64,000 nt of DNA from Branchiostoma floridae (GCF_000003815.2 NC_049993.1:1812123-1876122), one strand, 5' to 3'. Shown: positions 24,839 to 37,307, numbered from the stretch's first letter. A program made the numbers and translations. The notes: generated by a model not told the origin, from the sequence alone.

Positions 24839-26100
24839 GTCTTGATGGATGCATGTTCTTTCCAGCTGATGTTCTTTGCTCTGCGCAGAAGTGAGGTGTA
24901 TGTTCCATCAAGTGACTTCTCTAGACGTGTGGTCAATGTCCACGTTTCGGAGCCATAGAGAAGTACAGGTTCAACAATGGTGCAAAAAACTTGTGTCTTG
25001 AGTTTGTCACTAACATTTGAGAGCCAAATTTTGTCGAGTTTATTACACGCGTCCCAAGCTATGGCTTTCCTGACTGTGAAGTCTTTTTCTGAGTCCATAA
25101 TTGATGATCCTAAGTACTTAAAATCACCCACACGTTTTAAGCATACACCAGATACAGATTTAAGTTCTACTGGTTCTGAAGATGTACCTGTATATATAAA
25201 CTCAGTCTTGGACTCGTTGCAGTAGTCAGGCCTACTTGGGCAGCTGCTCTCTCAAGTGACCGGAGCAGTGCTTCTGCATCTTTGACCAGTTGTGCGACCA
25301 AGGCTAGGTCATCCGCGAAATCTAAATCTGTGAGGTTCAATGCGGGGTGTCGTCGACTTCGTCTGGGCTGTATTTCAAGGCCTTTTTCACTCATGCTATC
25401 AAGAGAAATCCGCAGGATGTAATCCAGTACAATGATGAAGAGGAACGGCGCTAATGTGTCGCCCTGGAGTACACCAGCGGTTACTTCGAAGGGACTTGTT
25501 TCGCCATCAGGGGTGATCACTGAGGCAGTTGTGTTGTTGTAGAGTGACCTGATTGCATCAATAATGGGTAGAGGAATCCCGTACAGTGGAAGTATCTCAA
25601 ACATGGTATTTCTATCTATAGAGTCAAAGGCCTTGCGAAAGTCGACGAACAGCAAAACCAGGTCCTTGTCACATATTCTCACGTCCTCAATGATCCGTCT
25701 AATTGACAGTATTTGCGAGATGATGGACCAATTTCTTCTAAACCCGTTTTGGTTTTTCCTCAGGATTGGGTCAACTGCTGGCACAAGGCGATTTAACAAT
25801 AGTTTATTGTAAACCTTGGCTGCTATGGGAATAAGTGTGATTCCGCGGTAATTTGCAGTTAAGGATAGGTCTCCTTTCTTGGGGACTGGTATAATTCCAC
25901 CCTTAAGCCATGCTGAGGGGGGGTTGTGAGTTAGAAAAGTGCTGTTGCACAGATGAAACAGCGGGTCCTTTCATATGATGGTAGGTATGTTATCAAGACC
26001 AGGGGTTTTGTTATAAGAGAAGGAATTCAAAGAAGTTTTGAGTTCTTCTAGTGTAAAGGCGGTCTGTAGATGAACTGAAATGTTAGAGAACTCACGCTAG
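24839..26100 (-). pseudogene. Reverse transcriptase remnant
   Basis: The longest open piece (25799-25167) contains the polymerase palm with FADD, the usual YXDD-equivalent in these LINEs. The frame extends upstream past 25799 through VPKKGD and YRGITLIP. A stop in the fingers region and a frame change after 25167, before the FKYLGSSI part (25131-24839), make a full product impossible. Confidence 0.85.
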
Positions 26101-26109
26101 CCGGAAGTG

Positions 26110-27055
26110 GTATGAATGTGTCTAGACCTGTTGATCATAGCACTGAGCGACCTTTGTTAACAAACAACAGGAGTCAGTAGTCACACATAGTTACCCTGGG
26201 AGCCAACCGGGATCGGGCAGCTAGGTCAGTTTATTCAGTGGCCCAAGACAGTCAGGCCCGCCGATCTCCTATTAGCACCCCAGAGAGTTTAAGCCCGATT
26301 AGGTCCACCTGCCCTTCTCCCGTCTGGTGCCTTCTCTCTTGCTGTCAGATCCTTCGCTCTCTATAGTGAGCAAGGGCCACTATTGGCCTGGCACTAATTA
26401 CCTCTAATCCCAGCACAGCAGCATACTGGGCCTGATTTGGCATCACAATCCACGCTGCAATTGTAAAAATCATCATCAGTTTACAAATCTACAGCATCCA
26501 AAGTGTGGGAAATATTTTTGTGTAGGCCTGGCCCTTCAAAACAGTCTCAGGTGGGATTGTTTCATGTTGACTTTAATGGAAATGAACTGTAGCCAATAAG
26601 GTCTTGCACTGGGAAGGGTGGGGGATGACATGCTGGGCGGTGGGGTCATTAATCACAGCACTGACCAGCCCCTCTTGGATGCTCTGTATGGCAGGAGACA
26701 CCTGACGGAAAGGGTAGCGATAACTCCTTCGGGCTTAAACTCCCCCAAAGCACTTAATGTGAGATCTGCTGGTTGACTGCCTTGGGTCCCCGAACAAAAC
26801 TCGCTAACTACCCGGTCCTGTCTGGCTCCCAGGGAACAGCATAGCCAAAACTGTAGTTGTAATTGTCGGGACCCTTGTAGTGTCCAGTGGCACATAGGTC
26901 AGAAGTGTTCTTGCTATTCCAGTACAAAGTAACTTTGTGGCGTCGGGCGTGCTTTATAGCTTGTTTTTAACTGTATAGGTACGCTGTACGCGTGGGCCTA
27001 AAGGACGTATAATCCTGTCGCCCACACCTCTCAGATCTTATTCTGTAAATCTTAA
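26110..27055. other. Repeat-like stretch without a supportable gene
   Basis: The sequence is more GC-rich than its neighbours. It contains an 80-codon minus-strand frame (26895-26653) that I cannot assign. It may be the untranslated or 5' part of another retroelement joined to the LINE. Confidence 0.35.
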
Positions 27056-27362
27056 TTTTGTCATTTGACTCAATTCACAGATTTGAGTCACTTGACTTAG
27101 ATTGCCAGATTTTGGGTCATTTGATACAGACCTCCAGCTTTAAGTCATTTAACACAGATCACAAGTTTTTAGTTATCCGACTCAGATTACCATATCTAGA
27201 ATGAAGTCGTTTCACTCAGACTAAAATATTTGTGTCGTTTGACTCAGACTACCAGATTTGAGTCACTTGACTTAGACATCCAAATTTGGGGCATTTAAAA
27301 CATATCACAATATTTAAATAATCCGACTTAGACTACCAGATTTGTGTCAGTTGGCAGATATA
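27056..27362. repeat. Degenerate ~30 bp tandem repeat
   Basis: About nine diverged units carry the phrase CAGATTTGAGTCACTTGACTT, each followed by AGATTACC-like bases. The unit length varies slightly (about 30-36 bp). TGACTCA/GAGTCA-like half sites recur in most units. No open frame runs through it. Confidence 0.75.
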
Positions 27363-28965
27363 TCCTCCTAAAAGTGAGAACGTCCAGTTAACACGACTGA
27401 AAGAACAACTTTTTTATGAGTCAACTGACTCAGTATGTCGTAAATACGCCATAAGAAGCTACCCCCAAACGCTCTATCAGTTTGGTGAAATGCAATACTT
27501 CATTTTCCCTTTTTGAAGTCATGAAAAGGGAATAAAATGGATTTTCCCAGGTCATTTTGAATCCTTCCTTGAATCTTCCCTTGAATCAAACATTTTTGAT
27601 GGCAAGAACACAATGATGATTTCACGATAACGCTGGCCATGGTGGAATAACAGTTTTCGGAAATTTCCCTATAGGTGTGGGAGGACATCTTATTTTTTTC
27701 TTGTTTTGATGGTGTGTTCCTGTGTCTTGTTTCTTCTTCTTCTGTCACCAGTGTCCAATGAAAGCAACCATTCAACAAGTGTCTATGTTCGTATACTTGT
27801 TTAAACTTTCCTTAAAAATTACCATTTTACATCAATTTCCCAAAAATGTACAAGACAATTCTGAATTGGTCAAGAAGAATTGCGCATATTTCATTATGTG
27901 CCAAAAGGAACACCGTTTTTAATTTGACGCTCTGAGGATATCGTTAAGCTGAGGGCACAACGCGTCGTACATGTACTTGCAATTTTTCCGTTCTTTTTTT
28001 TTTTGTGAGAGGCCATGTCCGCCATGTATTTCCGAAAACGTTCATGTTGTACGAATCCGCGGGGCGAATCCGCTGCCCGATGGCACACAAAGTTTTGCCT
28101 GAACGTAAAGTTCTACGGCGTGTCTGCGTGCTCCAAAATCCGTCGTCGGAGTTCGTACGGAGGCAGTACTTACCACTTACGAATCCCAAAAGATTGCCCA
28201 CGTTTTGGCACGTAGGCGGCACGTATTTGCACGTACGGCGGATTGTGTCTTTAGCTTTAGTCCTCGGAATCATGAAAGTCAACTTTAAGTCTTTACTGTT
28301 AACTGTCATCATGCTGAAAGTATTGAAGTCAGAACGCATGCTTGTTTATCGGATTTTTTTCACGACTTATCTGCTCTTATTAATCAGAATGATTCTGTAC
28401 ATAAAAAAATTAGTCAACCTTAAGTTGAATGTAGTCAGTAATTTTCATCTTTTTTTTTTGTAAATTGCCTATTTTCAAAATATACATACAACTTGCATTT
28501 CCAGTCAATTCTTGGAAATATGTAACATGCTTATCTCAAGCCACATAAAAGTTATTTCGAGTTTGGGTCGTGGAAAATATCAACGAAAAACGTAACTAAG
28601 TTCATATTGTGTAATGCTTAAGCTTACGTTGTTCATGGTAAAATTATACACAAATTCTTAGTGCTTTGCCATTATTCCTAATTGCTTCTAGTAGTGATAT
28701 ATATGTGTATTTGATATGTTTACAAACAGTGTCCCATAAACAAAATCGTTAAGAAACAGTCAATTTTCATAGAGCTTCGAGGAAGCACTATTTTTTACGT
28801 CAAAGAGCTGATAGCATAGCACAAAAATCATCGTGAATTCATTCACAATGAACTTAAATAGCCTGGAAAAGGCCTGACTGAGCGATGATTCGAAAGGATA
28901 ACTTGCAAATAAACGTCATATATAATAGCCTGGAACAGGTTTGAATGTGTAGCCATTCAGAGAGA
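27363..28965. other. No gene seen
   Basis: AT-rich sequence with a short CpG-richer patch at about 27950-28260. Frames there of up to 152 codons run in several directions without recognisable motifs, so they are not called. Confidence 0.5.
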
Positions 28966-29372
28966 ACTGATGGCCTGGAACAGGCCTGACTGTGTGGCTA
29001 TTCAGAGGGAACTGATAGCCTGGAACAGGCCTGACTGTCTGACCATTCAGAGGGAACTGTTAGCCTGGAACAGGCCTGACTGTGTGGCCATTCAGAGGGA
29101 ACTGATAGCCTGGAACAGGCCTGACTGTCTGACCATTCAGAGGGAACTGATAGCCTGGAACAGGCCTGACTGTGGGGCCATTCAGAGGGAACTGATAGCC
29201 TGGAACAGGCCTTACTGTGTGGCTATTCAGAGGGAACTGATAGCCTGGAACAGGCCCGACTGTCTGACCATTCAGAGGGAACTGATAGCCTTAAACAGGC
29301 CTGACTGTGTGGTCATTCAGAGGGAACTGATAGCCTGGAATATTCCTGACTGTGTGGCCATTCGAGCTAAAG
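28966..29372. repeat. 45 bp minisatellite
   Basis: About nine units of 45 bp (GATAGCCTGGAACAGGCCTG, then ACTGT and CATTCAGAGGGAACT) are in tandem, with decayed units at about 28857 and 29586. Each unit holds a GCCTG...CAGGC inverted repeat. Because 45 is divisible by three, one frame stays open for 142 codons with a 15-residue period. That is expected of the repeat and is not evidence for a gene. Unit variants (GTGTGGCC versus GTCTGACC) partly alternate. Confidence 0.92.
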
Positions 29373-29399
29373 AAGCTTGGCTATTCAAAATTTACTAAA

Positions 29400-32300
29400 A
29401 CGTTTGATATTGGACTTACTGTGAGGTCCCTCAAAAGAGAACTAGTAGACTGAAACACGCATGCCCAAGAGTGCTGCAAAAAGAACCAGGCTTTGCTGTG
29501 ATGTCATTCAAAATAAGCTGAACTACATGTTTTTGTAACCTCGAATGGGTCAGAACGTAAGGCTGTTTAAAAGGAACGGAGCTGATAGACTGGAACAGGC
29601 CTGAACATGCAGGCTATCAACATGCTACTGATAACCGGAAAGAACATAGACTCAATGAGAATATTGATATCATATCATATTGTTCACATTAATTAACGTT
29701 ATCGTGTATGATATCATTATGATTGTATGAGATCATTGCGTGATGAAAATCTGTGTACATCATATTATTTCAAATCAAAACAATTTTTATTTTTATTTTA
29801 ACAGAACTTCTTAAACTCATACTGCCCTGGATTCAAAATTACAAATGACATGGTTTAAGTAAACACAAGTAGAACAAACCTGTCTCTATTTTCCTATATA
29901 TTGTATGGTAATATGTAATAATTACGTGGTGTTAAATGTAATAATTGTAGAAAAAAAAGGTAAATACATCAATGTACGAGCACATGTAAGTGTTCCTGTG
30001 ATTGTAAATAGGTAAATAAGTCAAGAAAGGAATGACCAATTCATTGATTAATTGATTGAGCGGATAGACAAATGAATAACATAGGAAAGAGTGTTCCATA
30101 TTTTCTATCAATCATGATTCTTCAGACCACGCAGCAATGTCTTCTAGCGTTCCATATGCAAAGTGCATGTAAAACTTTCTATCGTTGTACTTTACAGACA
30201 TATCGCTGGAGGGCGTGACTGAGTGGTCTTCGTTGTCACATTATCCACGATATTCGGGCGTATCGATGTATGATCGGCCATATCTAAGATCGACAGAGGG
30301 TTGCGCGTGTTTTTCACCTAGAAACCGTCCCTGTTGAATATAAACCATACTTTGTACCTTGTACAATTGTTGTGCAATAAAGTTATAATTATAAGCGAGG
30401 CTCGGGCGATTGCCGCAGGATCGTCGTCCGATCGATTTTCGCCAAATGTGACAGGGGTATTAAACACATAATAAGCTAACGGTAGTAGCGTTGCTAGAAA
30501 TGATGTATAACAGTTATAATGCCGTGATGTTGTTAGGATAGTAGAGTTTTGTTTTAGACGACCAGTTAATATTACCTGAAGACATCTTCGTTCTTACTGC
30601 GAATACCATCGGCATAATATAAATCGATAGTTCGTGTCGGATAGTTTAAAAACTAGTTCGACCACCTCTGATTTTATTTTCCTGTAAGAACTAACCTTTG
30701 TAATAATCCTCCAACTTCCTGTCACTCAAATAAAGGAGAGCACAAACCGACCCAAACATAACACAAACACAAACACTCAGTCGCTAGAATACGCAGTCAA
30801 TCAACAGGGTTAAAGCTACTCAGTGAAGATCGATGTCTTATCGTCATGTTGTTCACGTTTGATCGTTAGGGCGCACTGCACACCGACTTAGGACTATAGG
30901 GTCTAACATCAGGTCCCAGTCTGTCTTGTAGGAATAAGGGTCACGATCGGAATCCTGGGACTACCCGAAGAATATCCAACGGCGTCAGTCCCGCATCGCG
31001 CCCCGTACCGTATCCCGCACAGTCTCGCACAAAATCCCGAATTTTGATACCGTGGGACCTGCTGCAAATCCGGAAACCTGCACGCTATCTATCATTGAAT
31101 GCTCAATTTATCAGTTATAGTGTGACATCTAAAAGAAGCACATAATTATATATTGTGAAGAAGTGAAAACTAAGACGTTTTCGTCTTTACCGCCATTCAG
31201 GAAGCTTGACATATCCATAAAAGGGTACAATGCTGTATGCAAACTATGTTTCATTCTATGTACCAAAGCACTGAATTTTTTCCTGTAATGTACAACTAGC
31301 GTTATGGTCACAAGGCGTTGTCAAAAAAGTATTATGTATTTTACCAACGGCTTTATTTCTGTGACGTCCAAAGTCCCATGCGACTTATTTTGATTTTGCA
31401 TGAAACATACAAACGTTGACCAGTGCATCAATGCAGTACTGTGATAGACGGCGCTTTTGATCCGCACAAAAGCAATTTACAAATTTGTTTTAATTTCGTG
31501 GCACTGGAAATGAAATGATGACTTTTCAAAACAGTCTCTTCCAGACTCCCGCCTGGCCGAATTCAGAATTAATAGCAATATAGGGGACTTTGGCCAAGTA
31601 AGCAATATAAGTCTAGGAGTTAATTGGCCAAATAGTGAACTGACTGGCCGGTGGATATACTGCAAAATACTGAATAAAAACCCATAGCAATTTATTTGTC
31701 CGTATTTGGCCAAATGCTTCTCTTTTTTTTCTATCCAGCTGACACGTCTGCTTGAAGACTAATTCAAAAGGCGTCTTCAGGTTAAAACTTCCTAAAATCT
31801 CTGACAGATGTGCTAGTTGTGTGTGTCATTCAGTCTATACGGACTATGAATTCTACGCAAGCTAACGGCAAGACTATTAGTTGTAGAGTGAAGTATTAGA
31901 TACTGGTGTTCTTATCTTAATTTTTTAATCAGTATACGTATATTAGACAATCATTATTACTAACATTAATTAGCAATATCTCAATTCTTGAGTTTGGAAG
32001 TCTATGTCTCTCACTTGCGAACCCTTGCACTAAGATCTAAACAGTATATACTTACACAAACATACTAACGATATATGTAAGTTTCTTTGTTAGATAAGGC
32101 TGACATGTTTCTTTGTCCGGTAGGTGTGTACGCACAGAAAAAGTTTGCATTGGATTCAGTTCCAAGTAAATGATGCAAGAAGCAAATTATGCCGAGCGGT
32201 CTTTACCCGGTCAGCTGCCCTAACTTACAACAACACATTGAACATTTTTTTAACGGAAAGACATGGTGAACGTCGACATGGTCGAAACTTTATAAAGTGC

Positions 32301-33360
32301 AATAACTTAAACTACATCGCCTAGAAACTAACGATAACAAAAATGCTAAAGTCCCATCACATTCGGTCAGGTCAGATTCAAACAATTGTAAAATAGTAGC
32401 TCCATAGTATCTCCAGCTCCTGTTACCCCTCTAGGTAAGAAACGTCTTAAGATGATTTATATTTTCTACTGAGTTGAGAAAATGTAGATTTAGCTCTTCC
32501 TTTAAGCAGTAAAATGGAAATGATGAACAATAAAGTGTAGAATATCGAGGGCCAAGGTGATCAAGTATGCGTATATACATATGCACAAACGTTTCAGTGT
32601 TTCAGTGAATTCAAAAGTTATCCTATGATGAAGACCATTTCAAAGAAACATCTAAATAACATACTGCTCCTTTAGTGCTCACGATCATACATGTACGACG
32701 TTGCATTGACTTCCAAACTACAGTGGCACGTTTAATTGAAAATCTAAAAATCTATACACTATGCTTTCAAATGAAACGTTAGCAATTCACCCTATCTTCA
32801 CAACGGTTTAGGAAACACTGCATTGTTACAACATAGGCTCATTAGTGTTTTCAATTAGTTATCGATTGGTTGGGGTGTTGGTTGGTTTTGTACATTTTTC
32901 TCTGACTGCTTCTTATAAACAAACTTTCTAATCAGTATAGATTACAGCTAACTAGAGTTCGGGGACCTCATAACTCCATGAAATATTTATTGCTTTTTTG
33001 TGGATGGCATGTATGTTTATAGTCGGTTGTATTTGAGAGTAATGGTTATAAATGTTATGGGAAAGTAGTGGTGTATTTATGTAATGACACAGAGGAAGTC
33101 CATATGATTAGTAATTATCAAAATGTGACACTTAATTGTGCTAAGCTCATTAACAAACACATAAAGCACGATGCCTGTACCAATATATCTCAAATATAGG
33201 GGTGATTTCTGATATTATTACATCGATTATAACGACAGATACGGCTCCCAAAATCTCATCGATTCGAGCATTTATAACACCACACCAACACAACAAGTAT
33301 AAAACCAATCCATCCAGCCGTTCTTGAGTAATCATCTACACAGACAGAGACACATAACAG
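29400..33360. other. No gene seen
   Basis: About 4 kb of AT-rich DNA without an open frame above about 80 codons. I see no recognisable motif or clear repeat apart from a small GC-richer part near 30.9-31.1 kb. Confidence 0.5.
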
Positions 33361-33368
33361 AAAATATA

Positions 33369-33397
33369 ACCTCCATTCCATGACATTTCATGGAGGT
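33369..33397. repeat. Hairpin end of an interspersed element
   Basis: ACCTCCAT pairs with ATGGAGGT across a 13 bp loop. Just upstream is CCATCCAGCCGTTCTTGAG and an ACAGACAGAGACACA tract. The same order recurs at 60.8-60.92 kb, so this is the end of one repeat family. Confidence 0.7.
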
Positions 33398-33442
33398 AAT
33401 TAATAGAACAACATGTCAGTGAGCGATTGGTCGGTCCGTTGG

Positions 33443-33449
33443 TATAAAT
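33443..33449 (+). promoter_or_regulatory. TATA box of the BRICHOS-less paralogue
   Basis: TATAAAT sits about 100 bp before the ATG and is preceded by GATTGGTCGGTCCGTTGG. The same inverted-CCAAT phrase precedes the TATA boxes of the two BRICHOS genes (49614 and 55243). Confidence 0.7.
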
Positions 33450-34082
33450 TGGGTGCAACGCGTGATTCGTGACATACCACTCTAACCAGCGCCATAACTG
33501 CTGTGACTGGATCTTCGACAATAGCGACCCAAAGTCTACCTGTTTGTCATGGTAAGATACTACGACTGTCCCAGTTGGCTCTGTGATATACCAGACGTAG
33601 TGACTGAAAAAAAGAACCCCTCAGCAAACTTGTAACGTATGTTTATTTTACTACATGCTGTATGTTTTCTCTACTTCGTTCTGACGGTTTTGCCTACCGT
33701 CCATGCGGCTCCCATCTGTACTTGTGAAGAGAGGGCTTCCTCCACTCAGGTAATCTACCTATACTTCATGTTTTAAAGGCTTCACTTGTATCTAGATGAT
33801 GATCCAAAGGGTTTATATTTGTAAAACCGACGTCTTCTTCAATAAATTATTCATACCCATTAGTTTAGTTTTTTTTTCTTTGCCAGGATTTTGTCCACTT
33901 GTACAACAAGAAGGTGGTTCCCGAGTCACCCATTCCCGAAGGAAAAGGTATGAATATCTCTATACGATTCTGTACGATTTCCTTCTATTTACTGTTTTAA
34001 ATGTTTTAGTTGCTTTAATGTTCCCATTTTAGAGTAGATAATTGAAGTGATATAGTGTTTAAACTTGTCGTGGTGAGTGTGG

Positions 34083-34182
34083 NNNNNNNNNNNNNNNNNN
34101 NNNNNNNNNNNNNNNNNNNNNNNNNNNNNNNNNNNNNNNNNNNNNNNNNNNNNNNNNNNNNNNNNNNNNNNNNNNNNNNNNN
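34083..34182. other. Assembly gap (100 N)
   Basis: A run of N falls in the last intron of the BRICHOS-less paralogue. A missing exon inside it cannot be excluded. Confidence 1.
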
Positions 34183-34252
34183 GATAGACTTGACGGAAGA
34201 ATAATTCTTTGTTTACGACATGGAATGAACAATTCATCATGCTGCTTGATAA

Positions 34253-34297
34253 TAGCCTGGTACTCAGCCTTGGGACCCACGGCTGGATACCAGGCTA
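34253..34297. repeat. Small foldback sequence
   Basis: TAGCCTGGTACTCAGCC pairs with GGCTGGATACCAGGCTA (15 of 17). The ends resemble those of the 94 bp MITE at 10492, suggesting one family. Confidence 0.6.
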
Positions 34298-34627
34298 GTT
34301 TGACAACGAATGGTATACATAGAGTTCTGACATACACGGGGTTCGTTAATTTGACATTGCCATCACATGCCTGTGTCGATTAGAGTTTAACAATATCAAG
34401 AGTCCGTTCTAGTTGGTACTTAAAGCATTTAGCTACATGTGTAATTTTTTAAATTTACAGCTCTGAATGAAGTTCGTGGACGGAGTATAACATGTTCTTC
34501 GCCACCTACCGATTGGCAGTGGGCGTGCCATGTTGTATGCCCGAGTATCAATGGCAGACCAGGAACGCCCCCTACTATGGCAAGCTGCAGCAGCTCCACT
34601 TCTTGGTCATGTATTCCTGTCTGTTGA

Positions 34628-37307
34628 TTTTTAACATCCAGATGTGAAGTTGTTCCTATATCAACTCTATGAAATTGATGGAGAACCTAAAAATGTTTAT
34701 TGTAGGAAGACGGAGCGTAGATGTAAAGTTTTTCACAAAAGAATTATGAATAGCAAAAGAAATTAGATAAAAATGATGCGATTTCAGTGCAAAATAATTG
34801 TTGCCAGGTCGTATTGGAGACACCTCATGTTAAAACGTGCAATTTGGCCAGTGTTTAGTTAGTAGCTTTCATCATTGCCGTAATGATATATGGATAGAAG
34901 TGTATCGCTTCACGAAGCTATATTATTGACTAAAATATTGGCATGAGATTTACGTTTTCCCGACGTGCTTATCACTACATTGCGGCTGATGCCAACTGTA
35001 TACGAATGTCACATTAATTGTGTGCAACTGACAATGCCGTAAATAAAATATCATTTGTATTGCAACTTCTGCGTCCGTCTATAAATGGTAGCGATTCGAA
35101 TTCTGAAAGCCTGACCTACAGGCATGTTTAACAATATTTAATTCGAAGAATCTTTCATCCATCTGTTATAGAGAATATCAGCATGTGTAATCATAAGGTA
35201 AGAATTCCTCGTAACATATATAACGTTACACTTTGATGTAGCCGAGTGTTTGCAATTGGTATATATAGAACACAAAGTAAAGACTTACCTTGCCATGAAA
35301 CTAAAAAAATAAAAATAAAACGTTACCCTTCTTTCTGACCAGTCCTAGGCCTAGTGCTGGTCAGTAAACCATGTACTAACTAGCCACATGACTTAGCACC
35401 TTTTAGCGTTACAACTCTGCATAGCACATGAACCTACTCATTCAACTTCACGGTGTTCACCAGTAGACTTTGTGTGCACAAAAGTCACCAGAACTGCCAC
35501 CCAACACGTTTCAATTATTGTTTGTGGGTCATGATATTATGATTAGTCCATGTGATAGGGGTGTGGTTGGTAATGCTCTTGATTTCCATGGCGTCCCTTA
35601 CCGAGTCCGTAGAATAGCTGCAGATTTAATGGTGTACTGTATACGACGAGACAAGATCAAGCATGAGCCAGAGCTACATAAAAGATGTCTGTATTCTCAC
35701 TCTTCCTTTCTAAAGCACAACGGAGTATATTGGTTCCATTTCCTTATTTATACGTTTCCTACCCGCCTACGTACATATTTCTTACAGCGTTCTTGTATCT
35801 CCGTCATGGTGAGTCACTTTCTTAGCCATTTTTTAAGAGGTTACATTCCTAACGGCTGCCATCATGACGCCTGCTCTTGACCTGAATACTTCTCTAAGAG
35901 GTGAGGGGAAAAGTGACCAGTCCTTCTTAAGAGTTAAGATATCTTAAAAAGTACAAGGAATTTAGCTAAATAACAGTTTAAGTCCACCTAGTACCTCCAC
36001 TTAAGACAGCTGACATCTTTTGTACAGTTTGGGAATTACCATGGATTGTTGTACGTAGCCATTGGGGGCTAGAATCGTATGTTCACGTGTCGTGAGTACT
36101 TACTACATGAAAAAGTCATTATACGCTTACTTAGTATTCAAGATACCAAAGCACTTAATTAAAACTACCTCCCTATTATATGCAATGAATGTCCTGTCTA
36201 AAAGGTGTTGCACAAAACAAAAAAAAATTCCAAAAGGAATACTTTCGTTGAATAATTAGAATTTTTGAACTTCAATCGCAATATTCTAACAGCGGCTCCG
36301 CCTATGAGGCTTCGCCAAAAACAAGTAACCAACTCCGAAGCCAACCCCAAGCAACACTTGGTGCAGCAATGTAGTGTTGGGACAGGCGGCGCTTTTGATT
36401 CACGCAGAGATGGGTGCGAAATATTACAGTACGTTGTTGTTTTTATGGACTGACATGGCGCCAAAAGGGGATTTAGTGTTCATCCTTTGGATTATGATGA
36501 TCCGTCGACCCACGGGGGATGTATTTCAGGTGAAAATAGAACTTCTGATAACAAATATAAAACAGACCCACTTGTAGAGAACAAATGAGCAGTCCGGTCT
36601 AATAGTGTGGTGTGTCACTTGATGGTGCATGGCCATATCCCCCTACAAACAGAACAACAAATATACACAGCAACACTTTTTTCCGTTCTATTTACATATA
36701 TGGACACATACCCACTCCACTAACAAGACATTCCAACTTAGAAATTCTTGCCATGCGTTATTTGCTTGGATATTTTTACCACCTAATGTCTGCGCTGTTA
36801 TCTTAAAATTACTAACACTTTCCTGTGTTATGATAAAAGTGTAAGATTATGTAGAGTGATAACTTTCAGCTGATTATGTAATCAAAACTGACAAACGTTT
36901 ACATTTGAAGGGTAACAACAAAAGGGTCACAAATTGTTATGTAATGTTCTTCCATCGGGTTTTGAAGAAAACCTAATCTACTGTCACGAAATATCATTCT
37001 TAAGCGCATGTGTGCAACATATTACGTGTGCAATTTAGGACTTGGATAAATGGTGAAGTTGCATGGTCCTGTACAGTTAATTAAATGTCATAACGTATTA
37101 CTCATAAGCGTACGTATACAGTGTATTAGAAAAGTTTGGAAATAAAATGGCCATGTTCATTTGATTTAAGGATGATTACAAGTTCTAATAGTTTAACGTT
37201 CTCAGCATTACATGGCAAACGATTGCATTTCTTTTATCGTAACTTATGCATCAAAAGTCATTAGACAGTTCCAAGGATGTCGCGCATGTTCATGAGACAT
37301 GCTGAGA
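34628..37307. other. Intergenic, no gene assigned
   Basis: The longest frame (35470-35880, 136 codons, +) has no motif I recognise and no splice context, so I do not call it. AATAAA at 35042 could serve the paralogue upstream. Confidence 0.45.

Larger units (their letters stand above)
23979..26110 (-). mobile_element. Non-LTR retrotransposon, reverse transcriptase part, interrupted by a mariner element
   Basis: On the minus strand this reads from about 26090 down to 23979. It carries reverse-transcriptase motifs (NKTPGLDNIP, IPVPKKGDLS, NQNGFRR, FVDFRKAFDSI, GVLQGDTLAPFLF, LDFADDLAL), then the thumb/C-terminal part (FKYLGSSI, LLYGSETW) and a terminal segment (RRVQFAGHCHR). It ends in an ATGATGATG-rich tail. 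The upstream part has an in-frame TGA near 25976, and the thumb is split by the insertion at 24259-24836. The endonuclease is not visible. The element is dead. The clade is uncertain (RTE-like or related). Confidence 0.85.
33549..34627 (+). pseudogene. BRICHOS-family paralogue lacking the BRICHOS exons (gene or pseudogene)
   Basis: Parts recognised by comparison with the genes at 49.7 and 55.3 kb: an ATG-only first exon ending at 33551; a signal-peptide exon ending at 33749 (VLPTVHAAPICTC, EERASSTQ); a 61 bp exon 33887-33947 matching the end of their exon 5; and a last exon 34461-34627 with TGA. The last exon encodes a six-cysteine module (WACHVVC, SWSCIPVC) aligned with the C-terminal module of the others. 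The two exons carrying most of BRICHOS are absent, and only 137 bp separate exons two and three. I see no good acceptor that keeps the first two exons in frame: the AG at 33623-33624 gives the wrong phase and leads to a stop. It may therefore be a pseudogene, or use another start. If active it would make a small secreted Cys-rich peptide. A gap lies in the last intron. Confidence 0.6.

Noticed and set aside
28005..28463. 152-codon frame and an overlapping antisense 131-codon frame
   Set aside because: Both strands are open in a small CpG-richer patch; neither shows motifs or splice context.
28966..29372. CRISPR-like regular repeat
   Set aside because: Units are contiguous and diverged with no unique spacers. 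This is a eukaryotic minisatellite.
28970..29398. 142-codon open frame with a 15-residue repeat
   Set aside because: The 45 bp minisatellite unit is divisible by three and lacks stops in one frame. There is no start context, splice site or conserved flank.
35470..35880. 136-codon plus-strand frame
   Set aside because: No recognisable domain and no supporting promoter or splice signals. It could be chance, though this is one of the longer unassigned frames.
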